Assembly (NCBI GenBank): GCA_022820125.1
Contig: JAJEGA010000086.1
Coordinates: 60,554 to 124,553, forward strand
Direction of reading: 5' to 3'
DNA length: 64,000 nt
From: Anaerolineae bacterium
GTDB taxonomy: Bacteria; Chloroflexota; Anaerolineae; Aggregatilineales; Phototrophicaceae
The notes below the pieces were generated by a model. That model saw only the letters and a program-made list of their open reading frames with translations, was not told the DNA's origin and ran no database searches. Shown here piece by piece: positions 47,681-57,786 of the stretch; within the stretch, counting starts at the first letter, position 1, and every line of letters starts with the position of its first letter. Position numbers and translations under genes: made by a program.

Positions 47681-48979
47681 ATGAGAAGGCTTCTTACGAT
47701 CGTCACGATTTTGTTGGCTTGCGCGCTGCTTTCGGCGGCGCTGCCGGCGGCTGCCCAGGACGCCAGCGAAGTGACGCTGACGATGTGGACGCACGACGGC
47801 TTGTACGTGCAGTTCTTCAGCGCCCGGGCTGAGGAGTGGAAAGAGCGCCACCCGGACGTCAACTTCACCTTTGAATTCGAGGTGGTGCCCAGCGTATTTG
47901 ACAAGGTGCTGGGCAATTTGGCCGCTGGCGAAGAGATCCCCGATTTGCTGGGCATTGAGCAGGGCTCGTTCCCGCGTTTCATGCAGGGCGGCATCATCGA
48001 GAGCAAGTTCCTTGATTTGACCGATCTGCTGGCTGACGACTATGACCTGATCGTGGAAGGGCGGCACACGCCTTACAAGTATCAGGGCCGCGTCTATGGG
48101 GTGGACAGCTCGCTTTGCGCCGTTGTCTATTACTATCAGCCGTCGATTTTCGAGGAGCGGGGATTGTCGGTGCCGACAACCTGGGACGAGTACATTGAGA
48201 CCGGCGCGGCGCTGGCGGAAGAAGGCATCGCCATGTCTTACATAACCGACCACGGCGGCATGTTCATGATGTATTTGCTGCAGCGCGGCGGCGCGATATT
48301 CGACGAACACGGCGAATTCGTCTTGCCGGAGGAGGAAAATCGGACAATCGCGATTGAAGTGCTGAACCTGCTGCGCGAGGGCTTGGACAGCGGCGCGATA
48401 CGCTATGTTCCCAGCGCTGAAGTGTGGGGTCCGGCAATCATTAACGCCTATCGCGAAGGCAATTTGGTCGGCGCGATTATGCCCGATTGGTATTCCGACT
48501 ACATCTTGAAACCGCAAGCGGAAGATATGGCTGAGCAATTTCGCATTGCTCGCATGCCGATTTGGGACGATGGCAACAGCCACAAGACCTCGGTCTGGGG
48601 CGGCACCGGTTTCGCCGTCGCCAAGGAGAACGACAACGCGCAGTATGCCTGGGAGCTGCTGCAATACACCTATGTGACGCTGGAGAATCAGATCAAGCGT
48701 TACGAGGAGATCGCCTATTATCCGACGATGGCGGCTGCTTTCCACGATGATCGAATCGTAGGACTGTCCGATCCGTTTTATGCCGGTCAAAAAACGGGCG
48801 AGGTATTCGCCGAGATCGTGGACGATGTGCCGATCTGGTATCAGAGCTTGTTCCGCCGGACCTTTGAGCTGCAGATGGCGGCTGAGCTTGCCCTATTCTT
48901 TGACGGCTCCGTCACGGCTGATGAAGCGATCGACAACATCGTGCAGTACATGGAAGACGAAATCGCTTTCGCCGAGTAG
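47681..48979 (+). CDS. Sugar-type ABC transporter substrate-binding protein (cassette 2)
   Basis: This 432-residue exported protein has a signal peptide (about 1-26, hydrophobic LLTIVTILLACALLSAALP) and the SBP family-1 fold: EVTLTMWTHDG, GRVYGVDSSLCAVVYYYQPSIFEERGL and VWGGTGFAVAKENDN. The ligand is probably a sugar or oligosaccharide. GAGGAGGATGAA precedes the ATG. Hairpin repeats lie between this gene and the permease, as in cassette 1. Confidence 0.9.
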   Translation: MRRLLTIVTILLACALLSAALPAAAQDASEVTLTMWTHDGLYVQFFSARAEEWKERHPDVNFTFEFEVVPSVFDKVLGNLAAGEEIPDLLGIEQGSFPRFMQGGIIESKFLDLTDLLADDYDLIVEGRHTPYKYQGRVYGVDSSLCAVVYYYQPSIFEERGLSVPTTWDEYIETGAALAEEGIAMSYITDHGGMFMMYLLQRGGAIFDEHGEFVLPEEENRTIAIEVLNLLREGLDSGAIRYVPSAEVWGPAIINAYREGNLVGAIMPDWYSDYILKPQAEDMAEQFRIARMPIWDDGNSHKTSVWGGTGFAVAKENDNAQYAWELLQYTYVTLENQIKRYEEIAYYPTMAAAFHDDRIVGLSDPFYAGQKTGEVFAEIVDDVPIWYQSLFRRTFELQMAAELALFFDGSVTADEAIDNIVQYMEDEIAFAE

Positions 48980-49015
48980 AGTTGATTGCGCGGCAGATAA
49001 CTTAACCCAGCGTAT

Positions 49016-49102
49016 GTAGGGGCGGGACATGTCTCGCCCTCATTTAACAGCGAGCGCAGCATTTGTAGGGGCGAGATTTGTCTCGCCCTAAGACTCGCCC
49101 CT
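49016..49102 (+). repeat. Two or more hairpin repeats between binding-protein and permease genes
   Basis: Copies in direct order: GTAGGGGCGGGACATGTCTC (49016 on) and GTAGGGGCGAGATTTGTCTC (49065 on), each continuing into GCCC, then a partial ACTCGCCCCT at 49093. Each full copy forms a short strong hairpin. Confidence 0.75.
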
Positions 49103-49136
49103 GAAAGATCTTGTAATCGTGCTCTAGGAGCAACGC

Positions 49137-50063
49137 ATGGTTCAGGCGGCAATGACGCGTGGACGCGAGGCGCGGGCTGGCGGGGGTTTCCAGCAGCACA
49201 AGCTCGCGCCTTATGCCTTTATTTCTCCTTTCTACGTCTTATTCGCTTTCTTCTTTCTGGCGCCGAGCGTGATTGCGCTGGTGCTGAGTTTGTTCCGCTG
49301 GGATGGCATCAACGATCCGCGCTTTGTACTCGGGCGCAATTACGGGCGGCTGCTCAGCGACAAGGTGTTCGCGCAGGCGGCGACCAATACGGCGGTTTAT
49401 GCCATTGCCAGCCTCTTCATTGTTATCCCCTTGGCGCTGGTGCTGGCGGTGCTCTTGAATGCCAAGTCCCTGCGCTTCAGCAATGTTTGGCGGGCGATGT
49501 ATTTCACGCCGGTGGTGACATCGACGGTGGCGATTTCGCTGGTCTTTCAGATTCTCTACAATCAAGACACTGGCTTGCTGAACGCGCCGCTGATCTATTT
49601 GGGTCTGGAGCCGATATACTGGCTGGGCGATCGATCTTGGGTCAAGGTGGCGATCATCATTCTCATCGCCTGGCGCTCAACCGGCTTGCTGACCATCTAT
49701 TTTTTGGCTGGCTTGCAGAGCATTCCCGAAGAGTTATACGAAGCGGCGTCGATAGATGGCGCCAGCATGCTGCAGAAATTCTTTCGCATCACCATCCCTA
49801 TGCTGCGTCCAATTATCTTGTTCGTCAGTATTATCGTCTTGCTGAGCTCGATTCAGATCTTCGACGAAATCCACATATTGACCAACGGCAGCGGCGGACC
49901 CGCCAACGCCAGCATGAGCGTGGTGCAGTATCTCTACGAGCGCGGCTATACGCGTTTGCGTCTTGGCTTCGCATCGGCGGTGGGAACGGTGCTTTTCGCG
50001 ACGGTATTCATTTTGTCGCTGCTGCAGCTGCAGTGGTACGGCGTCTTCCGGAAGGAGGACTGA
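49137..50063 (+). CDS. Sugar-type ABC transporter permease 1 (cassette 2)
   Basis: This 308-residue inner-membrane protein of about six helices has the EAA loop EAASIDGASMLQKF and the early APYAFISPFYVLFAFFF helix of MalF/UgpA-type permeases. TAGGAG precedes the ATG. The second permease overlaps its stop by one base. Confidence 0.9.
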   Translation: MVQAAMTRGREARAGGGFQQHKLAPYAFISPFYVLFAFFFLAPSVIALVLSLFRWDGINDPRFVLGRNYGRLLSDKVFAQAATNTAVYAIASLFIVIPLALVLAVLLNAKSLRFSNVWRAMYFTPVVTSTVAISLVFQILYNQDTGLLNAPLIYLGLEPIYWLGDRSWVKVAIIILIAWRSTGLLTIYFLAGLQSIPEELYEAASIDGASMLQKFFRITIPMLRPIILFVSIIVLLSSIQIFDEIHILTNGSGGPANASMSVVQYLYERGYTRLRLGFASAVGTVLFATVFILSLLQLQWYGVFRKED

Positions 50064-50905
50064 TGGGCGAGAGATTCGGCCAGCGCCTGGGCGTCATTGC
50101 CCTGCACGTAGTGGTCATCAGCGGGGCGCTCTTGACGGTGGCGCCTATCGTCTTCATGATCTATTCGTCGTTCAAGACGACCACCGAGATTTTCACGCTG
50201 CCGCCCTGGCTGCCTCCCGCTGAATGGTCATTCAAGAATTACGAAACCCTGCTGACAGGGTGGGCTTATCCCTATTGGTATATCAACAGCATCATATACG
50301 CCGCGGTGGTGACGATATTCGTGCTTTTCTTCTGTTCGCTGGCGGGTTTCGCCTTCGCCAAGTATTACTTTCGCGGCAAGAATCTGCTCTTCATCATGCT
50401 CATCGGTTCGACGATGATTCCCTTCCAGTTGATACTGATTCCGCTATTCATCTTGATGAGCCGAATTGACTGGGTCAATCATCCCGCATCGATGATCGTC
50501 CCCTGGATGGCGCCGGCTTTTGGCATCTTCTTGATGCGTCAGTATATTCAGGCGGTGCCGTCTGAATTGATGGAGTCAGCGCGGATTGACGGCGCCTCTG
50601 AATTTCGGATTTACGCGCAGATTATCGTACCGCTGGTGCGGCCCGGCTTGACGACGCTGGCGATTTTGACCTTCCTCGGCTCATGGAACAGTTTCATCTG
50701 GCCGCTGATGGTGCTGCGCGGCAACAGAGTCATCACCTTGCCAGTGGGCATCGCTACCATGCGCAGCCAGGCAACGGCGTCGCAGATTCCTTATGGTGAA
50801 ATGATGGCGGCGGCGACGCTGGTGTCAGTGCCGGTTATTCTGCTGTTTCTAATGCTGCAGCGCTACTTCATATCAGGTCTGACGATTGGCGCGGTGAAGG
50901 GCTAG
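50063..50905 (+). CDS. Sugar-type ABC transporter permease 2 (cassette 2)
   Basis: This 280-residue MalG/UgpE-like permease has the loop ESARIDGASEFRIY and C-terminal SGLTIGAVKG. It starts at ATG 50063 behind GGAAGGAGG and overlaps the previous stop. A longer in-frame reading that runs through the first permease gene is spurious. No ATP-binding gene follows. Confidence 0.92.
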   Translation: MGERFGQRLGVIALHVVVISGALLTVAPIVFMIYSSFKTTTEIFTLPPWLPPAEWSFKNYETLLTGWAYPYWYINSIIYAAVVTIFVLFFCSLAGFAFAKYYFRGKNLLFIMLIGSTMIPFQLILIPLFILMSRIDWVNHPASMIVPWMAPAFGIFLMRQYIQAVPSELMESARIDGASEFRIYAQIIVPLVRPGLTTLAILTFLGSWNSFIWPLMVLRGNRVITLPVGIATMRSQATASQIPYGEMMAAATLVSVPVILLFLMLQRYFISGLTIGAVKG

Positions 50906-50948
50906 GGAGCGCCTGGCCTTCGATACGACTTGCCCGACAGCACCAATT

Positions 50949-51026
50949 GTAGGGGCGAGCCATTGGGTCGCCCGCTGCCCGAAACCAGGTTGAAATTATG
51001 CGGGCGTTTCAGCGAAACGCCCCTAC
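50949..51026. repeat. Paired hairpin repeat element (78 bp)
   Basis: GTAGGGGCGAGCCATTGGG... at the left and GGGCGTTTCAGCGAAACGCC continuing into CCTAC at the right face inward. Both ends share GTAGGGGCG/CGCCCCTAC as terminal inverted repeats, a REPIN/MITE-like form. Confidence 0.75.
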
Positions 51027-51064
51027 ATGTATGCGACCAAACGTGGCGACTTTACAGACGCGTC

Positions 51065-51094
51065 TTGACAAAGGCGGCGGGGGCGGGTTACAAT
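51065..51094 (+). promoter_or_regulatory. Promoter of rpoC
   Basis: A perfect TTGACA (51065-51070) and TACAAT (51089-51094) are 18 bases apart, giving a leader of about 150 bases. Confidence 0.7.
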
Positions 51095-51251
51095 CGCGGA
51101 CGATGGAAAAACGCAAATATATCACGGATAGGGCGAGGCTCAGAGGCTGTGCCTTCTGTTGCCTTTTTGCTGTTCTAAGGTGATAATGCGGCTCTTTCTT
51201 CAGGTCACATTCATTCTATCAACTGAATCATAGCGCAGAGGAGGTTCCGTC

Positions 51252-54200
51252 TTGGAGGCGAAAGACTTCAGTGCATTGCGTATCAGTCTGGCTTCGCCGG
51301 AGCAGGTTCGATCCTGGTCTTACGGCGAGGTGACGAAACCCGAGACGATCAATTATCGGCGCTTGCGCCCGGAGATGGACGGGCTGTTTTGCGAGCGGAT
51401 TTTCGGACCCACGCGCGATTGGCAGTGCTATTGCGGCAAGTACAAGAATATCCGTTATCGCGGCATCATCTGCGATAAATGCGGCGTCGAGGTGACGCGG
51501 TCTTCGGTGCGGCGCGAGCGGATGGGGCATATTGAGCTGGCGGCGCCGGTCGCCCATGTCTGGTATACGCGGCGTGTGCCGAGTTATTTGGGATTGCTGC
51601 TGGATGTGAGCCGGCGCAATCTCGATCGTGTGCTCTATTTCGCGCAATATGTGGTGACACATGTTGATGAAGACGCGCGCGGCAAGGCGGTCGCTCGCAT
51701 TGAGAATGAATTGCAAGCCAAGGAACAGGAACTCGCTGGCGATGTCGAAGAGCAAATGAGCGAGATTCGCGAGAATCGCGACCAAATCGCGGAAGACTTC
51801 GACAATAAAGCGGCGGCGATACGCGAACATTACGACAAAGAGCTGGCTCGCCTCAGCGATGAGGTGATGAATGAGGCGCAGGTGGCGCAGACCCAAGTCG
51901 AGAATCTGCTGGGGCAAACGGCGACCGCGGCGATCTCATTGGAGGCGGCCTCTTCGACAGTTGTCGCCCAGGGCGAAACGGTCGCCAATGATCACATCTC
52001 TCGGATTCAGGAGCAGGTCAACGAGTATCTTAGCAACCTTCAAGGCGAGACTGACGCGCTGATTCAGGAAGAGATACAGAAGATCAGCGGCGATATTGAT
52101 ACAGCCAATGTCGATGTCGACAGTTCGATGGAAGAGCATTTGACGGCGCTGGAAGAGCGCATGCAGGACATTCGAGCGGCCGCTGAAACGCAGATCACGG
52201 AATTGGAACGCCTTCAAAGCCTGCAGTCTTATGCCGAGAATCCGGACAAACAGAACAACGATTTTGACCCGCCTTTCCTCTCTGAAAGCCGATACCGGGA
52301 ATTGAAGGGCAAGTTCGGCAATGTCTTCCAGGCGGGCATGGGCGCCGAGGCCTTTCACGAGATTCTCAGCGCGCTGAACCTGGCGCGTATGACTGAAATG
52401 TTGTGGCTCGAAGTGCGCACATCCCGGTCCAAGCAGCGCCGAAGGAAAGCGACGAAACGTCTGCGCGTGGTCGAAAGCCTGCGCAGCAGCCGCGCGACGG
52501 TGGTTGATACAGACGAAACGAAGCAGGAAAACGAGCCGAACGGCAATCGTCCGGAATGGATGATCTTGACGGTCTTGCCCGTGATCCCCCCCGATTTGCG
52601 CCCGATGGTGCAGTTGGATGGCGGGCGCTTCGCAACCAGCGACCTTAATGACTTGTACCGCCGGGTCATCAACCGCAACAATCGACTCAAGCATCTGCTT
52701 GATTTGGGCGCGCCGGATGTCATCGTGCGCAACGAAAAGCGCATGCTGCAGGAGGCGGTCGACAGTTTGATCGACAACAGCCAGCGGGGCAAGGCGCTGA
52801 GCCGGCGCGGGCGCCGCGAGTTGAAATCGCTCAGTGATATGCTCAAGGGCAAGAAGGGGCGTTTCCGCCGGAATCTATTGGGCAAGCGCGTCGATTATTC
52901 GGGCCGCTCGGTGATCGTCATCGGACCCAAGCTGAAGCTGCACCAATGCGGTTTGCCCAAGACGATGGCGCTGGAGCTTTATCGCCCCTTCGTCATCAGC
53001 CGGCTGGTCTCGTACAACTATGCCAGCAATGTCAAGGGCGCCAAGCGCATCATTGAGCGCGAACGACCGGAAGTCTGGGAAGTGCTCGAAGAGGTTATCC
53101 GCGAGCGCCCGGTACTGCTGAATCGCGCGCCGACCTTGCATCGGCTGGGCATTCAGGCGTTTGAGCCCTTGTTGGTCGAGGGCAAGGCGATTCAGATTCA
53201 CCCGCTGGTATGCTCCGCGTTTAACGCCGATTTTGACGGCGACCAAATGGCGGTGCATGTGCCGCTAAGCGAGCAGGCGGTCAAGGAAGCGCGCGACCTG
53301 ATGTTGAGCACGCGGAATCTGCTGAAGCCGTCGGATGGCGCGCCGATTGTGGGACCCTCCAAGGATATGGTGCTGGGCAATTATTATCTCACGATGGATC
53401 CAACGGTGGAGATTGTCGCCTTGCGCTCGCGCGCCGACGAATTCCGCTCTATGGGCGCTGCGCTGGCGGGCGATGTCAAGGTTGGTATCGCCTTCCGTTC
53501 CAATGGTTACTACTACGCTCAGTTTCGCCGTGTGCCAAACAGCGAGCTTTACCTGGACGAAACGGCGCCCGACGAGAATGGACGGCTGCAAGTCGCCAAG
53601 TCGGCGGTGGATCGCACGGTTGAGGCTTTGCTGGCTGGCGAAGTCGATTGCATGTTGGCGAACGCCTATGAGATGCGCAAGTATCTGCGCGCTCACGGCT
53701 TGGAAGACAAGCTCGAGATCACCAATTTGCATGAGCGGCGCGTGGTGGTTGATATGGATGAAGTCGAGTATCTCTATCGGCTGGGTTTGGTCAACCTGCA
53801 CAGCCCGATTCTGTTGGGCAATGTTTATGACGAACAGGGACCGCAGGATGAGCCGGAAATTTGTACCGTAGGCCGCGCGGTCTTCAACCGGATTCTGCCG
53901 GACGAGATGCGCTTTGTGCAGGAGACATTGGGCAAGAAGGGCTTGCAGGAATTGGTGGCGAAATGCTACCAGGTCATTGGCGGCGAGAAGACCACCGAAG
54001 TTGTGGATGCGATCAAGAATTATGGTTTCCACTACGCGACGATATCGGGCACGACCATCGCCGTCAGCGATTTGACGGTGCCGGACGAACGGACGGGTGT
54101 GCTGCGGCAGGCGGAAGATGTGGTGACGCGCGCCGAACGCGATTTCCGCCGCGGCTTGATGACGGAAGAAGAGCGTTATCAGGTCACGATTGATGAATGG

Positions 54201-55922
54201 AATCGCGCGAAAGACACCTTGCAGGATCAGATTCAGGATTCGCTGGATCCCTACGGACCGATCGCGATTATGGCGATTTCTGGCGCGACGAAGGGCGGCT
54301 TCGGGCCGATCACCCAGCTTGCCGGCATGCGTGGCTTGATGGCGGATCCATCGGGGCGCATCATCGACTTGCCCATCCGCAGCCACTTCCGCGAGGGCTT
54401 AAACGCGCTGGAGTATTTCATTTCGACGCACGGCGCGCGCAAGGGCTTGGCTGATACCGCGCTGCGTACTGCGGACGCCGGTTATTTGACGCGGCGTCTG
54501 GTGGATGTGGCGCAAGACATGATCGTCAATCGCTGGGACTGCAACGCAGCCAGCGGGCTTCGAATCCGCCGAGATGACGATATCGCCGGGCAAAGCATTG
54601 ATGAACGCATCGTCGGGCGCTGTTCGGCGCAAGACATTTTCGATCCTGAAAGCGGCGAGTTGATCGTGGCGCGCAACGAAATGATTGACGAAGAAATCGC
54701 AGCCAGGATTCAGAACTCGACGCTGGAAGAGGTTGAAGCGCGCAGCCCGTTGACTTGCGATTTGATACATGGCGTTTGCGCTTTGTGTTATGGCCGCGAT
54801 CTCGGCACGGGCGACATGGTGAATATCGGCGCGGCGGTTGGCATCATCGCGGCGCAGTCGATTGGCGAGCCGGGCACGCAGTTGACGCTGCGGACTTTCC
54901 ACAGTGGCGGCACGGCGGAAGTGCGCGATATCACCAGCGGTTTGCCGCGCGTTGAAGAGCTCTTTGAAGCGCGGCGCAAGCCCAAAGGCGAATCGGTGAT
55001 TTCACCGATCGGCGGCACGCTGCGCTTAACCGCGCGTCAAGACGGCGCCCGCATTGCCACGGTCATATATAGCGAGTCGCTGAGCAGGCGGCAGGTGGCG
55101 CCGGACGGCTGGGAGATTGTGGCTGAGGATGGCCGGGACGTGCAGGAAGGCGCGGTCATCGCGAAGAATGGAGATGGCGAGGAGATGCGCGCCGAGATGT
55201 CGGGCCGCTTGCATGTGGAAGATCAGGTCGTCTACATTCGTGATGAACTGCGCGATGAAGAAGAGCTCGAGATACCAGCCAACGCGCGCTTGCGGAAGAC
55301 GATCCACGATGGCATGACGGTCGAGCCGGGCGAGCAGCTGACCGAAGGCTCGAAGAATCCGCATCAGATCTTGCGCGTTCAGGGCGCCAAAGCGACGCAG
55401 CTCTACCTGCTGGGAGAGATTCAGGATGTGTATCGCAGCCAGGGAGTGAACATCGCCGACAAGCATTTTGAGACGGTCATCCGCAAGATGATGTGCAAAG
55501 TGCAGATTACGCGAAGCGGCGACAGCGATTTGCTGCCCGGCGAGCTGATTGATCAGTTGAAGCTGCTTGAAATCAACGAGCGGCTGATCAACGAGAATCT
55601 GGATCCCTGCTCGGGCCAGCCGGTGCTGCTGGGCATCACCAAGGCGGCGCTGAGCACGGAGAGTTATCTGTCGGCGGCGAGCTTCCAGCATACGATTAAG
55701 GTGCTGGCGGGCGCCGCAATTGAAGGGCAGGTGGATCCGCTGCACGGGTTGAAGGAGAATGTGATCATCGGCAAGCTGATCCCGGCGGGCACCGGTTTCC
55801 ACGCCTATCAAGATCGGGAAGCGGTCGCGCCGGATATAACGCTTGAGGCGCAAGGCGCGCTGGACCTGGATGTGGTCGGCGGTGATCAAGACGACTTCGA
55901 GAATATGCTGAGCGAACTCTAG
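51252..55922 (+). CDS. rpoC: DNA-directed RNA polymerase beta' subunit with a long helical insert
   Basis: This 1556-residue catalytic subunit has the N-terminal zinc site Cys59, Cys61, Cys74 and Cys77, and near residue 658-665 the NADFDGDQ loop that binds catalytic Mg. A second zinc cluster lies in [15 protein letters not shown]. Residues about 145-330, between zinc finger and clamp, are almost wholly Ala/Glu/Gln/Arg heptad-like helix, a probable coiled coil absent from the E. coli protein. The start is a TTG behind GAGGAGG. It has its own strong promoter and terminator, and rpoB, its usual upstream neighbour, is not in the window, so the two are unlinked or at least separated here. Confidence 0.97.
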   Translation: MEAKDFSALRISLASPEQVRSWSYGEVTKPETINYRRLRPEMDGLFCERIFGPTRDWQCYCGKYKNIRYRGIICDKCGVEVTRSSVRRERMGHIELAAPVAHVWYTRRVPSYLGLLLDVSRRNLDRVLYFAQYVVTHVDEDARGKAVARIENELQAKEQELAGDVEEQMSEIRENRDQIAEDFDNKAAAIREHYDKELARLSDEVMNEAQVAQTQVENLLGQTATAAISLEAASSTVVAQGETVANDHISRIQEQVNEYLSNLQGETDALIQEEIQKISGDIDTANVDVDSSMEEHLTALEERMQDIRAAAETQITELERLQSLQSYAENPDKQNNDFDPPFLSESRYRELKGKFGNVFQAGMGAEAFHEILSALNLARMTEMLWLEVRTSRSKQRRRKATKRLRVVESLRSSRATVVDTDETKQENEPNGNRPEWMILTVLPVIPPDLRPMVQLDGGRFATSDLNDLYRRVINRNNRLKHLLDLGAPDVIVRNEKRMLQEAVDSLIDNSQRGKALSRRGRRELKSLSDMLKGKKGRFRRNLLGKRVDYSGRSVIVIGPKLKLHQCGLPKTMALELYRPFVISRLVSYNYASNVKGAKRIIERERPEVWEVLEEVIRERPVLLNRAPTLHRLGIQAFEPLLVEGKAIQIHPLVCSAFNADFDGDQMAVHVPLSEQAVKEARDLMLSTRNLLKPSDGAPIVGPSKDMVLGNYYLTMDPTVEIVALRSRADEFRSMGAALAGDVKVGIAFRSNGYYYAQFRRVPNSELYLDETAPDENGRLQVAKSAVDRTVEALLAGEVDCMLANAYEMRKYLRAHGLEDKLEITNLHERRVVVDMDEVEYLYRLGLVNLHSPILLGNVYDEQGPQDEPEICTVGRAVFNRILPDEMRFVQETLGKKGLQELVAKCYQVIGGEKTTEVVDAIKNYGFHYATISGTTIAVSDLTVPDERTGVLRQAEDVVTRAERDFRRGLMTEEERYQVTIDEWNRAKDTLQDQIQDSLDPYGPIAIMAISGATKGGFGPITQLAGMRGLMADPSGRIIDLPIRSHFREGLNALEYFISTHGARKGLADTALRTADAGYLTRRLVDVAQDMIVNRWDCNAASGLRIRRDDDIAGQSIDERIVGRCSAQDIFDPESGELIVARNEMIDEEIAARIQNSTLEEVEARSPLTCDLIHGVCALCYGRDLGTGDMVNIGAAVGIIAAQSIGEPGTQLTLRTFHSGGTAEVRDITSGLPRVEELFEARRKPKGESVISPIGGTLRLTARQDGARIATVIYSESLSRRQVAPDGWEIVAEDGRDVQEGAVIAKNGDGEEMRAEMSGRLHVEDQVVYIRDELRDEEELEIPANARLRKTIHDGMTVEPGEQLTEGSKNPHQILRVQGAKATQLYLLGEIQDVYRSQGVNIADKHFETVIRKMMCKVQITRSGDSDLLPGELIDQLKLLEINERLINENLDPCSGQPVLLGITKAALSTESYLSAASFQHTIKVLAGAAIEGQVDPLHGLKENVIIGKLIPAGTGFHAYQDREAVAPDITLEAQGALDLDVVGGDQDDFENMLSEL

Positions 55923-55950
55923 TTCCGCTTTAGCTAGCGATTGATGGGAG

Positions 55951-55981
55951 ACGCGGGATGCCGGGAGGATCCCGCGTTTTG
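55951..55981 (+). terminator. Intrinsic terminator of rpoC
   Basis: ACGCGGGAT (55951-55959) pairs with ATCCCGCGT (55969-55977), followed by TTTTGATTT. The loop has nine bases. Confidence 0.8.
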
Positions 55982-55988
55982 ATTTGGG

Positions 55989-57464
55989 CTAAGGGCGGGA
56001 GGCCAAAGCTTGGTATAAGGGGCGCTCGCGCGGGATATCGCTGCCGTTGAATGCCGGATAAAGCAAGCCGTATGCGGCGAGTTCGTCGCGCCGATGAATC
56101 GCCGCTTCATGGGCGAAGTTGAGATTCCACAGGATCATAAGCTCGATATCGGGGCGCGACTGACCGATTTGAAAGGCGCGCAGCGCGTAATTGCTCTGGT
56201 CGATTGCCGAGTTGTAAGCCATCCAGACCTCAGGCGCGGTGTGGGGAAAGTCCTCCCAGGTTGCCCAGCCGAACTCTGTCACCCACATCGGCGCATTATG
56301 GTTGTTGGCGGCGATGATGCCGCTGTAGTCGCGGATGGTTTGCAGGAAGAAGAATTGAGGCCGGTCGTCCCAGCCTTGGCCCGGGACGTTGTCACAGCAG
56401 AGGAAATCGGGCGGGTTGCCCCAGCCGTAAGGATGGATGCCGATTTTGACATCGCTGTATCCAGCCAAGCCCGCTTGATACATCTGTTGCAGAAATTCGC
56501 GATCGTTTACGGAGAGGCCTTCGCTATTCCCGGTCGGCGCCAAAGCTGCGGTGACAACCGTGAGCTGTGGCGCGAATTCGCGCAGGGCGTCGTAACCGAC
56601 GCGAAAAAGCTCCATGTAACTTGCGCCGCTGATGGGGCGGCCGCCGGTCCATTCCCGCTTGAGGTTGGGCTCGTTCCAGATTTCAATCGCGTCTATGTTG
56701 GGTCCGACCGTCTCCACCAGTTTGTGAATGAACCAGTGCAGCTCGTTCAAATCATCGGGGGGTCCGTCTTCGCCGCGATTGAAATTCCGCGACCAATCCG
56801 GCGCCTTGGCGATGCTGAGCAGGACCTTGAATCCGCGCTTGTCAGCCTCCTGGACGTGCAATTGGAACAGTTTGAAGTTTTGGTCAAATTGGCCCGGGCG
56901 ATCTGGCTGCAGCCAGCGCCAACTGGCTTGCAGCTTAATCCAGTCGACGCGTAGCGGGGCGATCTGATGCAGGACGCGTGACCAGCCGAAGGTGTCATGA
57001 TCGTAGTGAGCTTGAATGCCCATTTGCGCCCGATCAAGCCGCGCCTGATTTGCCGGCGCCGCGGTGGTATAGGCGCTGGCAGGCCGCGTCGGCGGTGGAT
57101 TGGTGGGCTTGGGGGGGGCGGTGGGGCGCGGCGTGCTGGTTGGCGGCTGGACGTAATCGCGGCTGATGATGGCGCCGAAACCTTGGCTGCCAGTGGTCGG
57201 CGGTGGCGGAGTGGGCTGTTGGGGCGTCGGCGGCGCATCGAGCGTGGGCAAGGGATCAACCGCGACGGTGGGCAGCGCTTCCAATACACTGGCGGTCGGC
57301 ACAGGCGAGGCGACGAGTTCAAGCTCAATTTCGGGCGCGATTTCGACCGCCGCTTCGGATTGGCAGGCGATGAGAAACAAGCCAATACCGGCGATGAGCG
57401 CGACGGCAATGCAGCGGAAGGGGAAGCGTCCCGTTGGTGCTGTTGATATACGGTTATGATCCAA
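55989..57464 (-). CDS. Clan-A glycoside hydrolase lipoprotein (GH5/GH39-like)
   Basis: This 491-residue protein has a lipoprotein signal with Cys34 in LIACQS. A long Pro/Thr/Ala-rich linker (about 50-140) follows, then a (beta/alpha)8-type hydrolase domain. Glu265 in IEIWNEPN and Glu397 in VTEFGW are in the places of the acid/base and nucleophile of clan A (GH5, GH39 and relatives). The linker would hold the enzyme away from the membrane. The substrate is unknown, probably a plant or microbial polysaccharide. Start: TTG behind GAGGA. It is divergent from gyrA. Confidence 0.8.
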   Translation of the reverse strand: MDHNRISTAPTGRFPFRCIAVALIAGIGLFLIACQSEAAVEIAPEIELELVASPVPTASVLEALPTVAVDPLPTLDAPPTPQQPTPPPPTTGSQGFGAIISRDYVQPPTSTPRPTAPPKPTNPPPTRPASAYTTAAPANQARLDRAQMGIQAHYDHDTFGWSRVLHQIAPLRVDWIKLQASWRWLQPDRPGQFDQNFKLFQLHVQEADKRGFKVLLSIAKAPDWSRNFNRGEDGPPDDLNELHWFIHKLVETVGPNIDAIEIWNEPNLKREWTGGRPISGASYMELFRVGYDALREFAPQLTVVTAALAPTGNSEGLSVNDREFLQQMYQAGLAGYSDVKIGIHPYGWGNPPDFLCCDNVPGQGWDDRPQFFFLQTIRDYSGIIAANNHNAPMWVTEFGWATWEDFPHTAPEVWMAYNSAIDQSNYALRAFQIGQSRPDIELMILWNLNFAHEAAIHRRDELAAYGLLYPAFNGSDIPRERPLYQALASRP

Positions 57465-57786
57465 TCTCTGTTTTCCTCGTTTGAGGGCGTCCGTTCAGTG
57501 AAAGGCATTCTTGTGAAAGAGAAGGCGCCAATCTGATTGACACCGTCTAGAATTGCATTCTACAATGGTAAATTGAAGTCCGCATGGGTGATGCGCGCGG
57601 CGCGCCTGACGATTCTTATACGGTGTTGATCGGAATTTAGCTTGCCGGATCGAGATACTCGGTCCTTTTATCTTGCCGCCGATGCGCCGCGCGAGATTGC
57701 GACAGGGCGGCTTCCGGCTATGGGAGACGCTGTTGCTGCTACAGCGTGAAACTTTGGGCGCGCAGACACGACACTGAGGACAATTG
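57465..57786. other. Gene-free gap between the glycosidase and gyrA genes
   Basis: The 322 bases hold the gyrA promoter and a leader of about 210 bases; no other gene, repeat or RNA structure is visible. The long leader has no recognised riboswitch. Confidence 0.6.
57537..57566 (+). promoter_or_regulatory. Promoter of gyrA
   Basis: TTGACA (57537-57542) and TACAAT (57561-57566) are 18 bases apart, like the rpoC promoter. Confidence 0.7.

Larger units (their letters stand above)
50906..51251 (+). other. Gene-free gap before rpoC, with repeats and promoter
   Basis: The 346-base gap holds a paired hairpin repeat (50949-51026), then the rpoC promoter and a leader of about 150 bases. No rpoB gene or other coding sequence is present. 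A GAGGAGG site lies just before the rpoC start. Confidence 0.8.

Noticed and set aside
49487..50062. Long N-terminal extension of the second cassette-2 permease
   Set aside because: The extension is the first permease gene read in another frame; the ATG at 50063 with GGAAGGAGG gives the normal permease.
57511..57528. TTGTGAAAGA as a third Rex operator
   Set aside because: Only the left half matches; the right half has no Rex-like sequence.
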